From Halostagnicola kamekurae (lineage in GTDB: Archaea > Halobacteriota > Halobacteria > Halobacteriales > Natrialbaceae), in NCBI RefSeq assembly GCF_900116205.1, contig NZ_FOZS01000001.1, positions 620,001-684,000 of the forward strand: 64,000 nt of DNA, written 5' to 3'. Positions 55,551-63,225 of this stretch are shown here, in pieces. The notes under the pieces were generated by a model. That model was not told the DNA's origin. It searched no databases and saw nothing but the letters and a program-made list of their open reading frames with translations. Each line of letters opens with the position of its first letter. Within the stretch, counting starts at the first letter, position 1. Both the position numbers and the translations under genes were made by a program.

Positions 55551-56489
55551 TCAGTCCGCCGCCTGTCCGCCGGCCTCGAGCCCCTCTGTCTCCTCGTCTT
55601 CGTCGGGCCGTTCGCCGGTGGGAAGCGAGTCGCGGAACCGATCGACGATCGACTTCGCCTCCGAGAGTTCGGGCTCGCTGACGGCACCGAGCAGCGCGAG
55701 GGCGCGGCGAGCGCGGGTGCGACGCCAGGAGGCCTCGCGGTGCTCGTAGGTGCGGATCCCGCGGAGGAAGTCGGGTTTGGAGAACTCCGGCCAGTAGGGC
55801 GTACAGAAAAAGACCGCGGCCTCATTGCCGTTGGCGTGCCATGGCAGGAAGTTCGAGGTCCGCTCGTCGCCGCCCGTTCTGATGATCAGGTCGACGTCTC
55901 TGACTGTCCGATCGTAGAGGCGCGATTCGATCGTTTCGACGTCGATCTCCTCGGGTGCGATGTCGCCTTCGTCGACGTCTCGAGCGACGCTTCGGGCGGC
56001 ACTGAGCAGTTCCGTGCGCCCGCCGTAGGCGAGCGCGATGTTGAGGACGAACCGATCGTGGCCGCGGGTTCGCTGCTCTGCGTACTCGACTGCGTCCTGT
56101 ACGCGCTCGGGAAGTCGCTCGACGTCGCCGAGGACGCGGATGCACACCTCGTTGTCGTGAACGCGGTCAGCGTCGGCGAACTCGTGGAGTTTCTCACGGA
56201 GGAGGTCGAACAGCTCCTCGTTTTCCTCGTCCGGTCGATCGAAGTTCTCCGTCGAGAAGGTATAGAGGGTCAGTTCCTCGACGCCGACGTCCTGACACCA
56301 CTCGAGGACGCGCTCGGTCGTTTTCGCGCCGGCGCGGTGGCCGTCGGGTGCGTCGTCGCCGTGCTGGCGCGCGTAGCGCCGGTTTCCGTCCTGAATCACG
56401 GCGACGTGGGTGGGAGCGCCGGAGATTTCCCTCGAGAGGAGTTGCTCGTAGGCCCGGTCGACGCGTCGGCGAAGCCACCGCTTCATCAC
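55551..56489 (-). CDS. uppS: cis-prenyltransferase (undecaprenyl diphosphate synthase family)
   Basis: 312 residues. Elongates an allylic diphosphate with isopentenyl diphosphate to make the lipid carrier for glycosylation. The catalytic Asp is in VAVIQDGNRRYA, FSTENFDRP marks region III and RTGGDERTSNFLPW region V. A C-terminal extension of about 50 acidic residues is disordered. Archaeal enzymes of this kind make dolichol-type carriers. The start is MMKRW at 56489 or the adjacent Met. Confidence 0.95.
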   Translation of the reverse strand: MMKRWLRRRVDRAYEQLLSREISGAPTHVAVIQDGNRRYARQHGDDAPDGHRAGAKTTERVLEWCQDVGVEELTLYTFSTENFDRPDEENEELFDLLREKLHEFADADRVHDNEVCIRVLGDVERLPERVQDAVEYAEQRTRGHDRFVLNIALAYGGRTELLSAARSVARDVDEGDIAPEEIDVETIESRLYDRTVRDVDLIIRTGGDERTSNFLPWHANGNEAAVFFCTPYWPEFSKPDFLRGIRTYEHREASWRRTRARRALALLGAVSEPELSEAKSIVDRFRDSLPTGERPDEDEETEGLEAGGQAAD

Positions 56490-56569
56490 CTTTTGTGAGG
56501 GGGCCGGACACTATGTGTCTTGTGTGGTAGTCGGAACCAATGATACGTGTGATAACTGTTTTATACCGA

Positions 56570-56577
56570 GCGAGTAA
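56570..56577 (+). promoter_or_regulatory. TATA element upstream of the DUF5778 gene
   Basis: TTTTATACC sits about 55-63 nt before the ATG at 56633, so this transcript would have a leader of about 30 nt. The A/T content around it is clearly raised. Confidence 0.5.
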
Positions 56578-56632
56578 CCCCCCGATCCTCGAACCGTGAC
56601 GGCTATGAGTCCGCGGGGGTTCGTCTCCGCCA

Positions 56633-57037
56633 ATGACAGACGCGATCGACGACGACCTCTACCAGCGGACGAAGGCGCTGCTCGAGCCGGGCGACATCGA
56701 TCTCAACGCGACCGTCGTCCACACCGACTACGAGGGGCAGGAAGACGTGAAGATGATGCAGGCGACGATCGACGTCGGCGACGTCATCGCCGAACACGCG
56801 GGCTACGACCCGAAAGACTGCTTCGTCTACTCCGGCAACGACGACACCGACTTTTCCTCGAACCAGCATCAGGGGCTGACCCTGGACGGCGAGGAGTTCG
56901 TCTGGGAGTGCCAGCAACTGCTTCGAAACGGCAGCTTCGACATCGTCATCTACTACGAAGCGAGCGCGGACCACGAGGCGATTCTGTCGGACGTTCGCGA
57001 CCTCGGATTCGACGTGACCGGCGTCGAAGGCGAGTGA
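56633..57037 (+). CDS. DUF5778 family protein
   Basis: 134 residues starting MTDAIDDDLYQRTKALLEPG, which matches the Halobacteria-only DUF5778 family over its full length, including HTDYEGQEDVKMMQAT and the C-terminal FDVTGVEGE. No known function. It is divergent from uppS. Confidence 0.85.
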   Translation: MTDAIDDDLYQRTKALLEPGDIDLNATVVHTDYEGQEDVKMMQATIDVGDVIAEHAGYDPKDCFVYSGNDDTDFSSNQHQGLTLDGEEFVWECQQLLRNGSFDIVIYYEASADHEAILSDVRDLGFDVTGVEGE

Positions 57038-57093
57038 ATTCGGGTAGCAATTTTGGCGATTACATTTAATTCTTAGTAGATGATGGGTTTGGC

Positions 57094-57413
57094 TGCTGAA
57101 TACGGGGTTTAGTCAGCAACTTGCAGATAGCGTGCTGAGTAGTGAGTTACCGATAGGCCCAAAGCCACATAATACCAATTAGAACGTAGCACAGTCCAAA
57201 ACCTGCAAAAAGTAAATTATCGCTCAAGACGCCGATCCCTACTTGAATAAGACCACCGACAATCATCAACGGGAGCAGCTTCTGGGCGCGCCCTTGTTGC
57301 ACATACTGTCATCAATCTATAGGTATATGATTCGTTTGATCTCCGTGTTTTCCACTCCGAGCTACCGCCAGATGGCGATTAACCAGTGACCGACTTGCGT
57401 CCGCTATTCAGCA
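57094..57413. mobile_element. possible IS/MITE-like scar bounded by inverted TGCTGAATA
   Basis: TGCTGAATA at 57094-57102 is matched by its complement TATTCAGCA at 57405-57413, with partial extension of similarity outward (GCT-GCTGAATAC versus GCTGTGCTGAATAG). The 320-nt segment between has lower GC than the flanks and carries a small membrane-protein ORF. No target duplication or transposase is seen, so this is tentative. Confidence 0.35.
57147..57302 (-). CDS. small two-TM membrane protein (51 aa) in the low-GC island
   Basis: GTG at 57302 is the only start, since an in-frame TGA stands three codons upstream. The product is VQQGRAQKLLPLMIVGGLIQ, then a polar turn LSDNLLFAG, then a second hydrophobic segment ending WLWAYR. 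TATATG at 57324-57329, read in reverse, lies 22-28 nt upstream, as for a leaderless gene. Unnamed family; likely acquired with the island. Confidence 0.6.
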   Translation of the reverse strand: MQQGRAQKLLPLMIVGGLIQVGIGVLSDNLLFAGFGLCYVLIGIMWLWAYR

Positions 57414-57416
57414 CAG

Positions 57417-57452
57417 CTGTTGAAACCAATCACCAGCCGAGGGTTTCAACAG
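57417..57452. repeat. hairpin with 11-nt arms CTGTTGAAACC/GGTTTCAACAG
   Basis: The arms at 57417-57427 and 57442-57452 are perfect complements around a 14-nt loop. It lies just outside the inverted 9-mers and 72 nt before the siroheme decarboxylase gene, so it could be an IS end, an attenuator or an operator. Confidence 0.6.
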
Positions 57453-57523
57453 AACCATTTGGGTGGCAATCATTCACGTACAGTGCCGATTGGCTTATGT
57501 GACGCGACTCCTGACGAACCGAT

Positions 57524-58696
57524 ATGAACGCGGTTTCGAGCGTCGATCTGTCGGAGCACGAGCGGGCGGTCGTCAACGCCTTTCAGGGCGGATTTCCGGT
57601 CACCGAACGGCCGTTCGAACCCGCCGCGTCCGCCATGCGTGATCGCGGCGTCGAGACGACCGGCGAGTCGGTGCTCGAGACGATTCGCGACCTCGACGAG
57701 CGGGGCGTCCTTTCGCGGTTCGGGCCGCTGGTCAACGCACAGGAGATCGGCGGAGCGGCGACGCTGGTCGCCATGCACGCCCCCGAAGAGCGATTCGACG
57801 AGGTCGTCGAGGCCGTCAACGACCGCCGCGAGGTCGCGCACAACTACGAGCGCGAACACCCGCATCTGAACGTCTGGTTCGTCGTCAGCGTGGCAGAGCG
57901 CGAGGCGCGACGCGCCTCGGAACGGGCGAACGGCGAAGCCGTGAGCAGTCGCGTCGAGGAGGTGCTCGCGGAGATCGAAGCCGAGACCGGACAGGAGACC
58001 TACAACCTCCCGAAACGACAGGAGTTCCGCGTCGAGGCGAAGTTCTACGTTGACGGGCCGTTCGGGACGAGTGTCGGCGACGAAACCGACCGAACCGCTC
58101 CCGAAGCGGCCAGCGGAACCCGCGGGATCGACTGCTCCGGCCTCGGTCCCGACGTGTCCCCGAGCGGTAGGGATACGCTCACGCCGGCAGAACGCGACCT
58201 GATCCTCGAGGTCCAGGGCGGTCTTCCGCTGACGCCGACGCCGTACGCCGACGTCGCGGAAACGATCGGGAAAGAGACCTCGTGGGTGCTCGAGACGATA
58301 CGGCGATTCGTCCTCGAGGGGAAGATCCGTCGGGTCGGCGTGGTTCCGAACCACTACGCGCTGGGGTATACAGAAAACGGGATGACCGTCTGGAACGTGC
58401 CCGACGACCTCGTCTCGACTGTTGGTCCCGAAGTGGCCAGTCTCCCGTTCGTCACGCACTGTTACGAACGCCCGCGCCACGAGGGCGTCTGGCCGTACAA
58501 CTTCTTCGCGATGACACACGGCCGGAGCGAGGCGGAGAGCGAGCGTCGGATCGAGCAGGTCAGGGAGACGATGGCCGAACACTGGGACGTCGAAGACGAC
58601 GACTGGGACACGCTGTTCTCGACTGAGATCCTCAAGAAGACCGGCATTCGGCTGGCCGAACGAGCCGATGCGAACACGACCCAGGACGCCAACTGA
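57524..58696 (+). CDS. ahbAB: fused siroheme decarboxylase AhbA-AhbB
   Basis: 390 residues with two Lrp-like siroheme decarboxylase halves. The first (about 8-180) begins DLSEHERAVVNAFQGGFPV, the second (about 220-380) begins LTPAERDLILEVQGGLPLTP. Each half also has the H-x-Y-E-R element (AHNYER, THCYER). AhbA and AhbB normally form a heterodimer that converts siroheme to didecarboxysiroheme in the alternative heme pathway; here they are one chain. It heads an operon with the precorrin-2 dehydrogenase gene 3 nt downstream and hemA. Confidence 0.9.
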   Translation: MNAVSSVDLSEHERAVVNAFQGGFPVTERPFEPAASAMRDRGVETTGESVLETIRDLDERGVLSRFGPLVNAQEIGGAATLVAMHAPEERFDEVVEAVNDRREVAHNYEREHPHLNVWFVVSVAEREARRASERANGEAVSSRVEEVLAEIEAETGQETYNLPKRQEFRVEAKFYVDGPFGTSVGDETDRTAPEAASGTRGIDCSGLGPDVSPSGRDTLTPAERDLILEVQGGLPLTPTPYADVAETIGKETSWVLETIRRFVLEGKIRRVGVVPNHYALGYTENGMTVWNVPDDLVSTVGPEVASLPFVTHCYERPRHEGVWPYNFFAMTHGRSEAESERRIEQVRETMAEHWDVEDDDWDTLFSTEILKKTGIRLAERADANTTQDAN

Positions 58697-58699
58697 GAG

Positions 58700-59392
58700 A
58701 TGATTCCACTGCTACACGACTTCACGGACGTTCCGGTCCTCGTCTTCGGCGGTGGCCGTGTGGGGGCGCGGAAGGCCCGTCGATTCGCCCGGGAAGCGGA
58801 CGTGACCGTCGTGAGTCCCGAATTCGCGGACGAACCGTTCGCTCCGGACGAAGCCGACGATGCCGAGTCTACGGCCGGAAACGTCGACTTCGTCCGCGCC
58901 GAACCGGATTCCGACGCGGTCGCGGAGTGGATCGACCGTCTCGAGCCGGCGCTGGTCGTCGCCGCGACCGACGACGAGACGGTCAACGAGGCGGCCGTCG
59001 AAACGGCCCGCGAGAGGGGGATTCTCGTCAACCGGGCGGATCGAGCCGGCGAGCGCGATCCCGGGAGCGTCGTCGTACCAGCGACGGTCCGGGACGAACA
59101 GGTCGTCGTCTCGATCTCGACCGGCGCCACCGCACCGGCGCTGAGCAAGCATCTCCGACGGGAACTCGAGGACACGCTCGAGGGCGCAAGCGAGATGGCA
59201 ACGGTGCTCGCGGCGGTTCGAACGGAGCTCAAACGTCGGGGAGTTCCTGCGAATCGGCGGCGAACCATCGTCTCCGACGTCGTCTCCGATTCCGCGACTT
59301 GGACAGCTTTACGTACTGGCAATTCGAACACTAGCCAAGTGATCGAGGACGTGCTGGACGATGAACGTTCGAGAGGGGGTGATCCGCGGTGA
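58700..59392 (+). CDS. precorrin-2 dehydrogenase (SirC/Met8/CysG N-domain family)
   Basis: 230 residues. The Rossmann motif VLVFGGGRVGARKARRF (about 13-29) and VVAATDDETVNEAA, with STGATAPALSKHLR in the dimerisation region, fit the NAD-dependent dehydrogenase of siroheme synthesis, with possible ferrochelatase activity as in Met8. It starts 3 nt after ahbAB and overlaps hemA by four bases, so its place in the tetrapyrrole operon is firm. A disordered, basic tail ends the chain. Confidence 0.9.
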   Translation: MIPLLHDFTDVPVLVFGGGRVGARKARRFAREADVTVVSPEFADEPFAPDEADDAESTAGNVDFVRAEPDSDAVAEWIDRLEPALVVAATDDETVNEAAVETARERGILVNRADRAGERDPGSVVVPATVRDEQVVVSISTGATAPALSKHLRRELEDTLEGASEMATVLAAVRTELKRRGVPANRRRTIVSDVVSDSATWTALRTGNSNTSQVIEDVLDDERSRGGDPR

Positions 59393-60723
59393 ATTCGGCT
59401 GGCGTCGTCACCGGCGCGCGGATCACCCACGAGAGCGGGACCGTCGACGACCTGGCGGCCGCGAGTCCCGAGAGCCAGCGGCGTAGCGTCGCCGACTTCC
59501 TCTCGGTTCCCGAGGTCGAGGAGGCGCTGGTCCTGTCGACGTGCAACCGCGTCGAGGCCTACGTCGTCACGACCGACAGCGCGGTCGGACGGGCGGCGAT
59601 CGGCGAGTTCTTCGACGGGACCGACGACGACGCGCTCGTCTGGTCGGACCACGACGAGAGCCTGAAACACCTGCTTCGCGTCGCCTGCGGGCTCGAGTCG
59701 GTCGTCCTCGGCGAGGACCAGATAATCGGGCAGGTCCGACGCGCCTACGAAGACGCTCGAACCGCCGGCGGGATCGGATCGCTGCTCGAGATGGCCGTGA
59801 CGAAGGCGATCCACGTCGGCGAGCGCGCGCGGACGGAGACGAAGATCAACGAGGGGGTCGTCTCGCTTGGCTCGGCGGCGGCCAGGCTCGCGACCAGCGA
59901 GCGCTCGCTCGAGGGGGCGACCGGACTCGTCGTCGGCGCCGGCGAGATGGGGCGACTCGCCGCCCGAAACCTCGCGGAGACGGGCGTCTCGGAACTCGTC
60001 GTCGCGAACAGGACGGTGTCACACGCGACGCACCTGATCGAGGAACTCGACGTGGACGGACGCGCCGTCTCGCTCCAGTCGCTCGAGACGGTCGCCGAGC
60101 GCGCGACCGTCATCGTGACCGCGACAGGGAGCGACGAACCGCTGCTCGATCGACGCCACTTCGGCGATAGCGATCAGGTCGTCGTCGACCTCGGACAGCC
60201 GCGCGACGTCGACCCCTCCGTGGCCGGATTAGAGCCGGTGACGGTCTTCGATCTGGACGACCTCGAGACGGTCACCCAGCGAACCCAGGGCAAGCGTGCC
60301 GAGGCGGCCGCGGCGGTCGAAACGATGATCGAACGCGAGTTCGACCACCTCCAGAGTCAGTACAAACGAGCGCGGGCCGACGACGTCATCGGGACGATGT
60401 ACGAATCCGCAGAACGGATCAAAGCGCGGGAACTCGAGACCGCCGTCTCCCGGCTCGAGGACGCAAAGGGCGGCGAACTCACCGACGAACAGCGCGACAT
60501 CGTCGAATCGATGGCCGACTCGCTCGTGAGCCAGCTCCTGGCGCCGCCGACCAAGAGCCTTCGAGAAGCCGCCCAAGAGGACGACTGGCGGACGATCAAC
60601 ACCGCACTCCAGCTATTTGATCCGGACTTTGGCTCCCGCGATGACGGTGGCGAGCACGGAGAGCGCCCCCAGTCGCTGTTCGGCGCTGCGTCCGGTCCGA
60701 TCGGCGCGACCGACGACGACTGA
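59389..60723 (+). CDS. hemA: glutamyl-tRNA reductase
   Basis: First committed enzyme of tetrapyrrole synthesis, making glutamate-1-semialdehyde from Glu-tRNA. 444 residues from GTG 59389 (overlap GTGA). Active-site Cys52 lies in LVLSTCNRVEAY, the NADPH domain carries VVGAGEMGRLAARNL, and a C-terminal dimerisation helix is followed by a poorly conserved tail. Normal length for archaea. It is last in the operon with ahbAB and the dehydrogenase gene. Confidence 0.97.
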   Translation: MNSAGVVTGARITHESGTVDDLAAASPESQRRSVADFLSVPEVEEALVLSTCNRVEAYVVTTDSAVGRAAIGEFFDGTDDDALVWSDHDESLKHLLRVACGLESVVLGEDQIIGQVRRAYEDARTAGGIGSLLEMAVTKAIHVGERARTETKINEGVVSLGSAAARLATSERSLEGATGLVVGAGEMGRLAARNLAETGVSELVVANRTVSHATHLIEELDVDGRAVSLQSLETVAERATVIVTATGSDEPLLDRRHFGDSDQVVVDLGQPRDVDPSVAGLEPVTVFDLDDLETVTQRTQGKRAEAAAAVETMIEREFDHLQSQYKRARADDVIGTMYESAERIKARELETAVSRLEDAKGGELTDEQRDIVESMADSLVSQLLAPPTKSLREAAQEDDWRTINTALQLFDPDFGSRDDGGEHGERPQSLFGAASGPIGATDDD

Positions 60724-60780
60724 CCTGCGGCTGTCTCGAGCGGCACAATCGTTATTTTTCTGGCTCTCGTTCGATCGCCC

Positions 60781-61062
60781 ATGGCCGACCTCTTATCCGA
60801 CGACGAGATCAGCGACCAGTTGCCCGAAGAGTGGGACCGCGATGGCGACGAAATCGTCCGCGTCTACGAGTTCGACGACTATCTCGACGGCGTCAACGCC
60901 GCCCAGATGGTCGGCGAAATCGCCGAGTCGCAGTTTCACCACCCCGAGATCATCATCCGGTACGAGGAACTCGAGGTTCGACTCACGAGCCACGAGGAGG
61001 GTGGAATTACGGATGCGGACATCGAGATGGCCGAACTGATCGAATCCGAACAGTCCGCCTGA
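60781..61062 (+). CDS. pterin-4-alpha-carbinolamine dehydratase
   Basis: 93 residues with the family core SQFHHPEI and VRLTSHEEGGITDADIE. It recycles pterin cofactor after aromatic hydroxylation in eukaryotes; in haloarchaea the pathway partner is unknown. The start at MADLLSDDEISDQL is normal. It is separated from hemA by 57 nt and may share its transcript. Confidence 0.93.
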   Translation: MADLLSDDEISDQLPEEWDRDGDEIVRVYEFDDYLDGVNAAQMVGEIAESQFHHPEIIIRYEELEVRLTSHEEGGITDADIEMAELIESEQSA

Positions 61063-61102
61063 ACCGGGGGAAAACCGTTTCGACCCGGACCGAGGCCCAC
61101 AG

Positions 61103-61477
61103 ATGGAGGCTCAGTACGTCTTCGGCGTTCGCGTTCGCCTCGAGCCGGACCGCACAGATGTCTCCGTCGACCCGGCGACAGTCGAGACGACGATATCTGT
61201 CGCGGCCGCCGAACCGGGGACCGACGGCTGGCGCTTCTTTCGCGACGTCCTCTGGCACGGCGAACTCGCAGACCGCGAGTACGGTCGCCGGCTGGCCGCA
61301 GACTGGCTCGAGCACGCGGCCGAAATCGACGCCGTGGACTTTCGTGAGCTTCGGACCGACGAGGCGTACCTCGAGGCGCTCCGGACCGAAATCGAGGGCG
61401 ACCTCGAGGTGTTCAACGCCGACAGCGCCCGCGAGGCCCTCTCGAAGTACCTCGGCTCGAGCGTTCGAGTCGAATGA
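61103..61477 (+). CDS. LWR-salt family protein
   Basis: 124 residues. The start MEAQYVFGVRVRLEPD and the motif DVLWHGELADREYGRRLA place it in the haloarchaeal LWR-salt family, where the name comes from an LWR triplet; here that triplet is LWH. Unknown function. It follows the pterin dehydratase with 40 nt between. A tandem repeat begins at its stop codon. Confidence 0.85.
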   Translation: MEAQYVFGVRVRLEPDRTDVSVDPATVETTISVAAAEPGTDGWRFFRDVLWHGELADREYGRRLAADWLEHAAEIDAVDFRELRTDEAYLEALRTEIEGDLEVFNADSAREALSKYLGSSVRVE

Positions 61478-61585
61478 GACGAACGGCAGGGCCGAGTGGG
61501 AAGCGCGACTGGTCCGAGTGAGGAGAAATCGGCTCGAGTGGACGGATCACCCAGATCTGGCGAGGCGAATCTGAACCGCCGGTCG
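61466..61585 (+). repeat. degenerate tandem repeat beginning at the LWR-salt stop codon
   Basis: Units begin CGAGTCGAATGAGACG (61466, containing the TGA), CGAGTGGGAAGCG (61493), CGAGTGAGGAGAAA (61515), CGAGTGGACGGAT (61535) and CGAGGCGAATCTGAA (61561), with spacing of 20-27 nt. Confidence 0.6.
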
Positions 61586-61661
61586 TCGACCTGTCGGTCC
61601 TCCGGACCGGTTCGTGCGGGCGACACACTCTTGGTCGAGAGTCTCGTAAAACACCGTCCGA

Positions 61662-62291
61662 ATGGTCTCCGAGTACGACTTCTGGCTGCTCGATCTCGAC
61701 GGCACGCTGGTCGACGTCGAGTGGTCCTACACCCGCGAGGTGTTCGACCGCGTGGGCGAGCGAATCGACTACGAGTTCACGGACGCGCAAGCGGACATCG
61801 TCTGGAGCGGGCTGACCGGCTCTCGAGACCGGCAACTGCGCGAGTGGGGGATCGACCCGACGACGTTCTGGGAGGCGTTTCACGACGAGGAGGACCCGCT
61901 CGTCCGGGCCGAACAGACCTACCTTCACGAAGACGCCGAGTTCGTCGGCGACCTCGATGAGCCGGTGGGGCTGGTTACCCACTGCCAGGAGTTTCTGGCC
62001 GAGCCGGTGTTGGCGAACGTCGACATCGCCGACTGGTTCGATACGATCCTCTGTTGTACCGAACAGACGGGCTGGAAACCCGACCCGACGCCTGTCGAAC
62101 AGGTAATGGCGGATCTCGAGGTCGCGAAAAACGGGCACAAGGGCGTCCTCGCGGGCGACGGCGCGAACGACGTGGGTGCGGCCTGGAACGCCGGACTCGA
62201 CGCGATCCACGTCGAACGCGTCGGCCACGACCGACGCGGTCGGTGCGTGCTGGGCGATTACCGCGTCGAATCGTTCGACGAACTGTTTTAG
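61662..62291 (+). CDS. HAD superfamily hydrolase
   Basis: 209 residues. Motif I is DLDGTLVD with the nucleophile and acid Asp pair near residue 11-13, motif II is the Thr of LVTHCQ, the Lys is in TGWKPDPTP, and motif IV is AGDGANDVGAA. It is therefore an intact phosphatase-type HAD enzyme of the phosphoglycolate phosphatase-like group; the substrate is unknown. It is convergent with the HTH_10 gene. Confidence 0.9.
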   Translation: MVSEYDFWLLDLDGTLVDVEWSYTREVFDRVGERIDYEFTDAQADIVWSGLTGSRDRQLREWGIDPTTFWEAFHDEEDPLVRAEQTYLHEDAEFVGDLDEPVGLVTHCQEFLAEPVLANVDIADWFDTILCCTEQTGWKPDPTPVEQVMADLEVAKNGHKGVLAGDGANDVGAAWNAGLDAIHVERVGHDRRGRCVLGDYRVESFDELF

Positions 62292-62353
62292 CGCGGGGAC
62301 TGTTACTGCTAGGAATTTGAGACGGTTGATCGCCTTTTGACGAGAACAACGAG

Positions 62354-63010
62354 CTACTGGTTCGAGGTCGGCGGTTCGCCCGGGGGTCGAAGTTCCTCGT
62401 TGACCAGCGTCTCGTAGGCGCGGCGCAACCGTTCGGACAGCGCCTGATGTGAGATGTCGAGCGTTTCGGCGAGTTCCTCCATCGAAATCTGGCGCGGAAT
62501 CTCGAAGTACCCCTCCTCGAGGGCCGCCTCCAGGGCTTCCTGCTGCTCGGGGGTAAGCCTCGTGTCGCGGGTCGTCTCCGCGGTCACGTCGGTCACCCGC
62601 CGAAGGTCGGCGGTGATATCCTCCTCGAGAAGCCGATCCCTGATCGTCCAGAGGTCGTCTCTGTCCCTGACGCGGACTCGCGCCTGCCACCAGCCGTCGA
62701 CCCCCCAGACGGCCAACAGCGAGCAGGTCCCCTCGAGAAGTTCGTCGGACAGCAGCGGTGTCGTTCCCGCGAACCGGACGTCGTAGAGGAGCCGGTCGCC
62801 CGCCGTGACGAGATGCTCGTAGCCCTCGACCGCCGGATCGGTTTCGAAGGCCTCGCGAACGGTTTCGGGATCGGCTCCGATGACCCACAGACAGGGCCGG
62901 TTCTGGGAAACCGACGACTCGAGCTCGAAGCGAATATCCGGCACCTGTTCGAACGTGGTTGCGAGCATCGTCTCCGTCGCGGGGAAACGGAACTCGGCAA
63001 TCGTCGACAT
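62354..63010 (-). CDS. bacterio-opsin-activator-type HTH regulator (HTH_10)
   Basis: 218 residues from MSTIAEFRFPATETML. The N-terminal domain is the bacterioopsin-activator GAF/HTH-associated domain, and the C-terminus carries HTH_10, with SMEELAETLDISHQALSERL. It is a paralogue of the gene at 37121 and shares EGYFEIPRQIS/RGYFESPREVT. The frame is open 40 codons upstream without conserved content. Targets unknown. Confidence 0.87.
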   Translation of the reverse strand: MSTIAEFRFPATETMLATTFEQVPDIRFELESSVSQNRPCLWVIGADPETVREAFETDPAVEGYEHLVTAGDRLLYDVRFAGTTPLLSDELLEGTCSLLAVWGVDGWWQARVRVRDRDDLWTIRDRLLEEDITADLRRVTDVTAETTRDTRLTPEQQEALEAALEEGYFEIPRQISMEELAETLDISHQALSERLRRAYETLVNEELRPPGEPPTSNQ

Positions 63011-63138
63011 CACTACTGGTACAGCAGTGAGCGATAAAACTCCTATTCCGCTCAAATAGAGGGTCTCTCGAGCGTGTTTTCGGTCATATCGTGAAAAACC
63101 AGTTACGGCGATTGTTCGTCGCTGGGGCACGTTCGAGT

Positions 63139-63205
63139 CGCCATCGTCTGCGAACCGCCGTCTCTGTGAATCGTTACCGGTTGCAAATCGCCATCTCTGC
63201 GAATC
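63139..63205. repeat. three copies of CGCCRTCTCTGYGAA-type sequence 3' of the MoeA gene
   Basis: CGCCATCGTCTGCGAA, CGCCGTCTCTGTGAA and CGCCATCTCTGCGAA occur with spacing of about 17 and 34 nt. The block ends about 20 nt beyond the stop of the MoeA-type gene. Confidence 0.6.
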
Positions 63206-63225
63206 GTCTCTACCTTCGGCTCGTC

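Larger units (their letters stand above)
57038..57523. other. 486-nt low-GC interval
   Basis: The interval is visibly lower in GC than its neighbours. It contains a 51-codon ORF on the minus strand, an inverted 9-mer pair and a hairpin (listed separately). Nothing else is convincing. Confidence 0.6.
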
